In this document: one piece after another, positions 5,443 to 10,419 of the stretch
How the letters are laid out: each line of letters opens with the position of its first letter
Position numbering within the stretch: the first letter of the stretch is position 1
NCBI GenBank assembly: GCA_900555765.1
Contig: USMA01000023.1
Coordinates: 1-10,419, forward strand
Length of the DNA: 10,419 bases
Direction: 5' to 3'
From: an uncultured Collinsella sp.
Lineage (GTDB): Bacteria; Actinomycetota; Coriobacteriia; Coriobacteriales; Coriobacteriaceae
The notes under the pieces: model-generated
What the model saw: the letters and a program-made list of their open reading frames with translations, nothing else
What the model was told of the DNA's origin: nothing
Database searches by the model: none
Made by a program: the position numbers and the translations under genes

Positions 5443-6633
5443 CTAGGGTAGGGGCATGTTCCCATCCGTGTCGCCTCCAGGTTTTGATTGCATTGAGCAA
5501 CCCCCCCCCGCGGGATTTCCGAACAGGCTGCGGTACAGCGCGTCCATGGCCCGCACGCTGCGGTGCGCGTCCAGCCGCTTCATGCCTCCGCGCCAGCTCT
5601 GGTAGCTCTGCTCCACCTGCTCGGGGGACATGATGCCATCGGCGACAATGCGGGCCATCTTCTTGAGCTTGCGGCGCACCCGCGTTAAGGAGTCTCGGCA
5701 CGGCTTAGTGACTATGCGGCCCGTCTCCGTGTAGAAGCTGCGCTTCTTCAGCCACGTGAACCCGCGCGTGAGCTTCACCACGCGCGTCTTGCGCGGGTTC
5801 AGCTCGATGCCCAGCTCGGCGCATTTGCCCTCTATCAGCAGCAGACACACCTGCAGGTAGTCCTTGGACTCGTGTATCAGGTAGAAGTCGTCCATGTAGC
5901 GCCCGTAAGACTCGGGGCGCAGCATCTCGGTCACATAGTGGTCGATGCGGTTGGGGTGGGCCACGGCGCATATCTGGTTCGGCTCGCTGCCCAGCCCCAG
6001 GCCCACATCGCCCTGCGCGTCTATCAGGCGGTGCTCCAAGGCGACCACGCGCGGATCTAGCAGCGCGGAGGCCACCTGGTCTTTGACGGGTTGGTGCGCT
6101 ATGCGCGCGAAGTAGTCGGAGAAGTCGCCCAGGAGGATGTAGCCCTCGCGGCCGTGCCGCCTCCAGTGGTTGGCCAGGTGGCGCTTGAGCAGCTTCAGGG
6201 CGTAGTCGGTGCCGCGCCCCTTGATGTTCGCGGAGTTGGCGGCTATGAGGGTGGGCACGATCGCGGGCACGAGCGCGTTTTGTGCCAGGGACTTCTGTAC
6301 CACGCGCTCGGGGAAGTGTACGGCGCTGATATGGCGCAGCTTTCCGCGCTCCCACAGGTCGAACCGTATGAAGCCCCGGCATATGTCGCGCCCCTCCAAA
6401 AGGTCGCGGCGGGACAGGACGGCGTTGCGCAGGTAGCTTTTCATGTATCGCTGCGTGGATGCCTTCCACATCACGCCGCGCGCGGCCTGCTTCGATGCCT
6501 TGCACAGGCTGTTGAGGTCGGCCACGGTATCAAGCGTGCACGCCTTGACGCGCTCGGCCTTGGCCTGCGCGCGCTTCTCCTCGCGGCGCTTGCGGCGCGC
6601 CGCCCGCCTTTGCTCGGAGTTCACAGGAGGCAC
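5443..6633 (-). CDS. Reverse transcriptase, DGR-like
   Basis: An RNA-directed DNA polymerase, 396 aa from the GTG at 6633. The N-terminal 45 residues are very basic (RRAARRKRREEKR). Polymerase landmarks: ILLGDFSDYF with the first catalytic Asp170, LGSEPNQ (214-220), RIDHYV, the active-site YMDD (245-248), the thumb-side LGIELNPRKTRVV, and FTWLKKRSFYTETGR. In DGR enzymes the motif 4 consensus is [ILV]GxxxSQ, against QGxxxSP in most other bacterial types. LGSEPNQ follows the DGR form with Asn replacing Ser. No maturase, endonuclease or retron msr/msd elements are apparent. It lies directly downstream of a lectin-fold tail protein, the usual DGR layout. The start is uncertain: the frame is open upstream to the previous stop, and GTG 6624 is an alternative. 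A run of nine G lies near the 3' end (5501-5509), after the last recognisable conserved segment (MDALYRSLFG). Confidence 0.9.
   Translation of the reverse strand: MPPVNSEQRRAARRKRREEKRAQAKAERVKACTLDTVADLNSLCKASKQAARGVMWKASTQRYMKSYLRNAVLSRRDLLEGRDICRGFIRFDLWERGKLRHISAVHFPERVVQKSLAQNALVPAIVPTLIAANSANIKGRGTDYALKLLKRHLANHWRRHGREGYILLGDFSDYFARIAHQPVKDQVASALLDPRVVALEHRLIDAQGDVGLGLGSEPNQICAVAHPNRIDHYVTEMLRPESYGRYMDDFYLIHESKDYLQVCLLLIEGKCAELGIELNPRKTRVVKLTRGFTWLKKRSFYTETGRIVTKPCRDSLTRVRRKLKKMARIVADGIMSPEQVEQSYQSWRGGMKRLDAHRSVRAMDALYRSLFGNPAGGGCSMQSKPGGDTDGNMPLP
5501..5509. repeat. Nine-base C/G homopolymer near the 3' end of the reverse transcriptase gene
   Basis: CCCCCCCCC on the plus strand, read as G9 in the gene (AGGG in the protein). 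One base fewer would carry the frame to a TGA overlapping the ATG of the next gene (ATGA). One base more would carry it well into the next gene, ending near 5372. As given, the frame ends at 5443. The tract is prone to slippage in vivo and to sequencing or assembly error. Confidence 0.8.
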
Positions 6634-6816
6634 CCCGCGCGGCTTGCAATGTGGCTCTGGCAGCCGCTTGAGGTATGGCCATGAAACGCGGCGAAGCCAC
6701 GGAGCGCCGCGCCATGCAAGCAGCGTCCGGCCACCCTCGCGGGGTGCGTATTTACGGGCGCATGCCCGACGGTCGCGCCTTCCTTCCTCTTCGCGCTCTG
6801 CTTTCGGCCCTGGGGC
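6634..6816 (-). other. Structured gap between lectin-fold gene and reverse transcriptase
   Basis: This 183-nt gap is by far the largest inside the otherwise packed tail operon. It contains CGCGGCG/CGCCGCG (6687-6693 and 6705-6711, 11-nt loop) and CACCC/GGGTG (6732-6736 and 6742-6746, 5-nt loop). A GGAAGGAAGG purine run near 6780-6790 has no well-placed start codon. In a DGR this is where the template repeat and its RNA usually lie, but I see no copy of the lectin-gene 3' end here. The reverse transcriptase frame is open through the whole gap with no ATG. Candidate roles are a structured RNA or an upstream extension of the reverse transcriptase. Confidence 0.45.
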
Positions 6817-7734
6817 CTACTCGGTCTGGCAATAAGGGAATCCGGGGCGGGGGCGAACCCAGACGTTCGTCGCCGAGTTGTAGTTGGCATTGCCGTTGTT
6901 GTTGACATAGCACACGTTGGACGCGGAGCCCGACGCAACGGAACGCAGCCACCAACCGCACCGAGTTCCGTTGATTCGGTGCGCGGTGTCCCTGAACAGG
7001 TCCCACTGGCAGTCAAAGCCGACGCTGTAGCCCTTGGTGCCCCACACTGGGCAGCCGTACACCTCCATCTCGGACAGCGAGAACACCTTGCCGATATCCT
7101 GCCAGCTCCACGAGTTGGAGTCGTTGAGCGCGCCGCTGGCGCTGTACCGCTCCTCAAGCAGCACGCGCTGGGTAAGAAGGTACTTGGTCAGCCCCTCGGG
7201 CAGGCACGCCTCGAAGGCCGTCTCCCACGCCTTGAGGTTGCTGTTGGGGTAGGGGCATTTCTGGTCGGCGGTGCCCTGGTTCGTGTTGGTGGTGTTCCAC
7301 ATCAGGAAGCTGTCGTTTGCCACGCCGGTCACGGTCTTGGCTACGGACACGGGAGCGGACGCCACGAACGCGATATGGTGTCCCTTGCTGTTGTCGCCGC
7401 AGTAGAGATACGGGTCGATGTGGGCAAGCAGGAACCGCACAGATTGCTGTGTGGTGACGGCGGATGCACTCACAAGCGGCACGTCCAGGTAGTCGCCCAC
7501 GCGCAGGCCTGCGAAGTTCGCGGCGGCGATGCGCTTATGCAGCGCGTCGTACACGCTGCCGCTGCCGATCTCTCCCGCCAGGATGGTGGCGATGTTCTGC
7601 CCGCCGTACTTGCCGATTTGGCCCTGGCGGTTGTACTCGGCGTTGTTGAGCGCCGTCTGCGCGTTGCTGCGCGCGGTATCGTCGATGACCTCGTAGCCGA
7701 TGCCGCCCACCGACAGGGTTTTCGCTTGTGCCAT
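6817..7734 (-). CDS. Phage receptor-binding protein with C-type-lectin-like C-terminus (probable DGR variable protein)
   Basis: A 305-aa tail-tip adhesin. The N-terminus (LSVGGIGYEVIDDTARSNAQ) is the short strand-helix start common in phage tip proteins and probably attaches it to the tail. From about residue 95 a larger domain follows and ends with GWWLRSV (260-266), an Asn-rich stretch (273-290) and VWVRP (291-295). WWLRS followed by a variable loop region and a final VRP is characteristic of the C-type-lectin fold (DUF6273-like) used by DGR variable proteins. Eight Asn codons fall in 18 positions, seven of them AAC, the codon typical of diversifiable positions. The next gene is the reverse transcriptase. 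AGAAAGG about 7 nt upstream supports the start at 7734. The partner on the host surface is unknown. Confidence 0.85.
   Translation of the reverse strand: MAQAKTLSVGGIGYEVIDDTARSNAQTALNNAEYNRQGQIGKYGGQNIATILAGEIGSGSVYDALHKRIAAANFAGLRVGDYLDVPLVSASAVTTQQSVRFLLAHIDPYLYCGDNSKGHHIAFVASAPVSVAKTVTGVANDSFLMWNTTNTNQGTADQKCPYPNSNLKAWETAFEACLPEGLTKYLLTQRVLLEERYSASGALNDSNSWSWQDIGKVFSLSEMEVYGCPVWGTKGYSVGFDCQWDLFRDTAHRINGTRCGWWLRSVASGSASNVCYVNNNGNANYNSATNVWVRPRPGFPYCQTE
6841..6960 (-). other. Putative DGR variable repeat (3' end of the lectin-fold gene)
   Basis: It covers the codons from WWLRS to VRP. The coding strand is rich in AAC triplets and closes with a GC-rich run (6844-6854, GCCCCCGCCCC), as expected of the initiation-of-mutagenic-homing sequence at the 3' edge of a variable repeat. 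The boundaries are approximate because no template repeat was found to align with it. Confidence 0.5.
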
Positions 7735-7746
7735 TTCGTTGCCTTT

Positions 7747-8649
7747 CTACTTGAGGTTGAGGGTTGTGCCGGACGCCGTGCAGGTGCTCCCGAACGTGAT
7801 GGTGCTGCCAGATGCACTGGCCTTGGAGGCGGGGCAGTACACGGTGCCGTCGTCGTAGATGAACGCGTCCGTGGCGTCGGCCAGCTTGCCGTACAGGTCG
7901 GCTATCTGCTGCTTCTGCTTGGCCATGTCCGAGCTGCCCGCGCTGCCCTGCGCCACGCTGTTGGCTATCTGCAGGGCGATGTTTGCCGCCGCGTCGGCGT
8001 TCGAGGCCGCGCCGTTTGCCGCAGCCGTGGCGGCTTGCGAGGCCGTCTTCAGCTGCGCCGCCTCGGTGACGCGGGCGCTTTCCGCCGCGGCGCGCTTCTT
8101 CTCCGCCTCTGCGCGCCCGGTTTCGGCGGTCTGGCGCGTCTTCTCGCTCGCGGCGCGCTGGTTTTCCGCGCTCGCGCGGGAGGCCTCGGCCTTCTGCATC
8201 TGCGCGTTCAGCGCGCTCACGTCGGCTAGCTGCCCTTCGAGGTTCGCGATGATCGCCTCCACCGCATCGACGTACGGGCCGGATATCTCGCCCGACGCGC
8301 TCGCCGAGGGCAGCACGTTCACCAGGACGTTCTCGGTGGTGGCGTCCAGCCCCGCCGCGTTTCGCACACGCACGTAGCACACCTTGAGCAGCCCGGCCAC
8401 GCCGAAGACGGCGGGGTCGACCGTCACGGTGGCCACGTTGTCGCTGATGCCAGTGAACTGCTGCTCCACGTAGGTGTGGTCGGGTTTCGCAGCCATGAGG
8501 TGCACCTTGCAGCCCGTCAGGGCCGCCTTCTTGTCGCCGTCGTAGATGGCGGCCTTCAGGACCTCGGCGCTGTCGCCCTGGTGCACGGTGATGACGGGCG
8601 GCGCTATGTTGGTCTTCTTGAGGTTGAGCGTAAGCTCGTGCGTTGCCAT
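7747..8649 (-). CDS. BppU-like baseplate upper protein with coiled-coil stalk, 300 aa
   Basis: A structural protein of the phage tail tip. The first ~110 residues (ITVHQGDSAEVLKAAIYDGD, ending near LVNVLP) resemble the N-terminal beta-sandwich of the BppU family, which docks receptor-binding proteins on siphophage baseplates. Residues about 125-245 form a long Ala/Glu/Arg-rich coiled coil with heptad-like repeats of the type RxxAExxR, probably a trimeric stalk. A short C-terminal section (FIYDDGTVYCPASKASASGS to the end) looks like a small beta domain. AAAGGAATGAGG precedes the ATG at 8649. The gene follows the 106-aa gene after 3 nt and precedes the lectin-fold gene by 12 nt, so the adhesin it may carry is encoded next. 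Confidence 0.78.
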   Translation of the reverse strand: MATHELTLNLKKTNIAPPVITVHQGDSAEVLKAAIYDGDKKAALTGCKVHLMAAKPDHTYVEQQFTGISDNVATVTVDPAVFGVAGLLKVCYVRVRNAAGLDATTENVLVNVLPSASASGEISGPYVDAVEAIIANLEGQLADVSALNAQMQKAEASRASAENQRAASEKTRQTAETGRAEAEKKRAAAESARVTEAAQLKTASQAATAAANGAASNADAAANIALQIANSVAQGSAGSSDMAKQKQQIADLYGKLADATDAFIYDDGTVYCPASKASASGSTITFGSTCTASGTTLNLK

Positions 8650-8652
8650 GCC

Positions 8653-8973
8653 TCATTCCTTTCCTTCGGCCGCAAGTGTCCGCGATATGTCGCCGGGCTG
8701 CGCTCTGTGGACCCCGCATATCTCCTCGTCGGTGAGCGCCGAGAAGTCCACGGCGGTGGCCTCGCCGCCTTCCGCGTCCATGACGGCCACGGGGCTGGAC
8801 ACGAGCGTGAAGCCGCCCTTGCCGTCGAACTCGAACACGTCTTCCGATTCCACGATGGCCCGCGCCGTGGCCGGGTCGCTGATGCACTCGAACACCGGAA
8901 GCGCCTCGGGCGGCTTCGGCGCGCCGTCGAGCGCCTGCGGCGCTTCGGGCTGCTGCACAAGGTGGTAGAACAT
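8653..8973 (-). CDS. Small phage tail-region protein, 106 aa
   Basis: I do not recognise a named family. The protein starts MFYHLVQQPEAP and is acidic and Pro-rich at the N-terminus. A central section FEFDGKGGFTLVSSPVAVMD looks like beta structure, and DFSALTDEEI is followed by a polar tail ending in AEGKE. There is no membrane segment or signal. GAGAGGAAA lies shortly before the ATG at 8973, and the stop lies 3 nt before the next start, so it is co-translated with the baseplate gene. Small proteins in this position between a tail spike and a BppU-like gene may be minor baseplate components or assembly factors; that is inference from position. Confidence 0.7.
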   Translation of the reverse strand: MFYHLVQQPEAPQALDGAPKPPEALPVFECISDPATARAIVESEDVFEFDGKGGFTLVSSPVAVMDAEGGEATAVDFSALTDEEICGVHRAQPGDISRTLAAEGKE

Positions 8974-8994
8974 TCCGTTTCCTCTCTCGCTGGT

Positions 8995-10419
8995 CTAGTT
9001 TCCCGTGATGCTGCTCATGCCGGTGATGATTCCGTTCACCACGTTGATGGTGCCCCACGTCCAGTTGTTGCCGTTGTTGGTGATGCACCCGATGAACTGC
9101 GTGGAGCCCGTGTACCCGTAGGTGCCGCCGCTGCTCGGATTGGTTCCTATGGCGAACTTCGGGGCGAGTATCCTGGCGGTGCCCGACGACCCAATGTCTG
9201 CGCGGCTGCTATCCAGGTATACGTAGTTGTTGGAGTTCTTCTGCAGCTTCACGTACGCCGAGCCGCCCGCGTTGCTGTTGCCGCTCTTCATGTACAGCTG
9301 CTCGTCGGGATGGCTCATGTAGCCCGCGTAGTAGGGGGTCGTCAGCCACGTCTGGCGGTAGTAGCGGTTGACTGCCAGGAAGCCGTAGCCGCAGGCGGAT
9401 ATGCCCACGCCGTCGGTCGAGCTCGCCGTGGGGCTGTCCTTCGCGTGGACGGCCTCGATGGTGCAGTACTCGGTCGAGCCGTTCACGAACGACGCTCCCG
9501 GGTGGTTGTTCGTCGTCGTGCCGGTGGTGATGTAGTTGGTTGACGACGTGCCGACCATGTTGCAGCGGAACATGGAGGTGCTGCCCACCAGCACGGTGCC
9601 CGCGATGATGGAGCCGTTCTTGTCGTATATCTGGAAGCCGTTGGTGGCGTTGATATAGACCCTGTTGCCGTTGCTGTCGGTCATGAAGATGGAGCCGTCG
9701 CGCAGGTAGAAGGCCCCGCTGTCGAGGTCCCAGTACGAGTTCCCGCCTTTGATGCGGCCCGTGGTCAGCTCGTCGGCGGTCACGCCGTCGCCGGTTATGG
9801 CCGTGCGCCACTTCCACGCGCCGCTGGAGTACTTGGAGTTGGCCACGCCGATGATTCCGCCGCCTATCTTGACGCACTTGGTGGCGCTCTCGGGCTTTTT
9901 GTCGTACACCAGGATGCCTTGGCCAGGCTCCTCGTACACCCAGCCGCCCGTGGTGTTCACCTCGCTGTTGAGCATGTCAACGATCTTCTTGCGGATATCC
10001 GTCGGCAGCTGGTCGAGCTGTTTCTGCAGCCCATCCACCTCGCCCTCGGCGCTCGTCAGCCGATCGTCCAGCTTGCCCGTGCCGCCTTCCAGGTACTCCT
10101 TGTTGGCCTCGTCTATCTGCTTGAGCACGCTCTCGCTTTGCTCTATCGACGTGTCGGTGTACAGGCGCAGCACCTCGTCCAGGTCCAGGTTGCCGTCGTC
10201 GGAGTACTTCTTCAGTGCCTCCTCCAGCGTGGTGTCCCCGTTGTCTGCGTACTCCTTGAGGGCCTTGTCCAGCTCGTCCCTTATCTGGTCGGTGTAGTCC
10301 TGGGCGGCGCCGCCGACCTCCTTGGCGTACGCCTTCTGGCGCTCCTCGGCGGCCGCTAGGCACTCGCCCCATTTGCCAGACGCTGCCTTGATAGATGCGT
10401 TCACGGCCACGGTCACGGA
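8995..10419 (-). CDS. Phage tail spike / minor structural protein, C-terminal part (5' end outside window)
   Basis: The frame is open to the right edge (474 residues visible), so the start is missing. The visible N-terminal ~150 residues are helical and charged (DYTDQIRDELDKALKEYADN and following) with a heptad-like pattern, probably a coiled-coil stem. There follows a beta-rich region beginning near GWVYEEPGQGILVYDK that includes SGAWKWRTAITGDGVTADEL and GGNSYWDLDSGAF, a pattern typical of the distal part of tail-associated minor structural proteins of Gram-positive siphophages. The C-terminal section is Ser/Thr/Asn/Gly-rich and ends VNGIITGMSSITGN. It is probably the tail-tip protein that contacts the cell wall; any enzymatic domain would be in the missing part. 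The gene ends 22 nt before the 106-aa gene. Confidence 0.85.
   Translation of the reverse strand, partial: SVTVAVNASIKAASGKWGECLAAAEERQKAYAKEVGGAAQDYTDQIRDELDKALKEYADNGDTTLEEALKKYSDDGNLDLDEVLRLYTDTSIEQSESVLKQIDEANKEYLEGGTGKLDDRLTSAEGEVDGLQKQLDQLPTDIRKKIVDMLNSEVNTTGGWVYEEPGQGILVYDKKPESATKCVKIGGGIIGVANSKYSSGAWKWRTAITGDGVTADELTTGRIKGGNSYWDLDSGAFYLRDGSIFMTDSNGNRVYINATNGFQIYDKNGSIIAGTVLVGSTSMFRCNMVGTSSTNYITTGTTTNNHPGASFVNGSTEYCTIEAVHAKDSPTASSTDGVGISACGYGFLAVNRYYRQTWLTTPYYAGYMSHPDEQLYMKSGNSNAGGSAYVKLQKNSNNYVYLDSSRADIGSSGTARILAPKFAIGTNPSSGGTYGYTGSTQFIGCITNNGNNWTWGTINVVNGIITGMSSITGN

Larger units (their letters stand above)
3124..10419. mobile_element. Prophage, one end (tail tip, DGR-like cassette and lysis module)
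   Basis: From the end of ssrA to the right edge every gene is on the minus strand, tightly packed with 3-22 nt gaps, and of phage type: tail spike, baseplate protein, lectin-fold receptor-binding protein, reverse transcriptase, holin, amidase. The order tail tip, diversification cassette, lysis is typical of siphophages of Gram-positive hosts. Integrase, capsid and packaging genes must lie beyond the right edge. The structural and lysis frames are open, apart from the homopolymer question in the reverse transcriptase, so this end is not visibly decayed. Confidence 0.85.

Noticed and set aside
5443..6633. Group II intron or retron as the source of the reverse transcriptase
   Set aside because: No maturase or endonuclease domain, no intron ends, and no msr/msd inverted repeats. 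The motif 4 form and the neighbouring lectin-fold gene favour a DGR.
6979..8229. Plus-strand open frame (416 codons) opposite the lectin-fold and baseplate genes
   Set aside because: Repetitive Val/Gly/Arg/Leu composition and no recognisable motif; the minus-strand genes have ribosome sites, tight spacing and clear families.
7535..9088. Minus-strand open frame (517 codons) in another phase across three tail genes
   Set aside because: Arg/His/Gly-rich, it spans three well-bounded genes in a different frame and has no start signal; typical GC-driven shadow.
8476..9543. Plus-strand open frame (355 codons) opposite the tail spike
   Set aside because: Val/Ala/Arg/His-rich without motifs and antisense to the phage operon.
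1..10419. CRISPR array, insertion sequence or rRNA/tRNA gene other than tmRNA
   Set aside because: No regularly spaced repeats, no transposase frame with terminal inverted repeats, and no additional cloverleaf were seen on either strand.

Overview
The window looks like a high-GC, gut-type actinobacterial chromosome carrying the end of a tailed-phage prophage. I suspect a Coriobacteriia/Collinsella-like host. This rests on base composition, gene style and the tmRNA layout, not on any database match.

Host part (1-3123). A heavy-metal P-type ATPase enters from the left edge and ends at a strong intrinsic terminator. Next is a toxin-antitoxin operon with an unusually readable promoter: TTGACC, 17 nt, TATAGT, with three GCTAGC half-sites. 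It encodes a ribbon-helix-helix RelB/DinJ-like antitoxin and, overlapping it by GTGA, a PIN-domain toxin gene interrupted by an in-frame TAA. A convergent unknown gene (144 aa) follows on the minus strand. The tmRNA gene (ssrA, 2760-3123) is complete with an encoded CCA and a readable tag frame ending in ALAA.

Prophage part (3124 to the right edge, all genes on the minus strand). In transcription order (right to left) the genes are: the C-terminal part of a tail spike/minor structural protein; a 106-aa small protein; a BppU-like baseplate protein with a coiled coil; a 305-aa protein with a C-type-lectin-like C-terminus of the kind diversified by diversity-generating retroelements (DGRs); a reverse transcriptase with YMDD and a DGR-like LGSEPNQ motif; an 81-aa helical protein; an intrinsic terminator; a membrane-anchored coiled-coil protein; a holin; an N-acetylmuramoyl-L-alanine amidase with an SH3b domain; and a DUF6440-like membrane protein. 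A bidirectional hairpin terminator separates this late operon from the 3' end of ssrA. Phage genes start directly after the tmRNA CCA, so the 3' end of ssrA is the probable attachment site.

The most interesting part is the putative DGR (about 5443-7734), in which the reverse transcriptase would rewrite the adenine-derived positions of the lectin-fold receptor-binding protein. I could not find the template repeat or a standard Avd gene by eye. The 183-nt gap between the lectin gene and the reverse transcriptase contains hairpins and an open frame that continue into the reverse transcriptase. The 3' end of the reverse transcriptase carries a run of nine G. These three points are the main leads.
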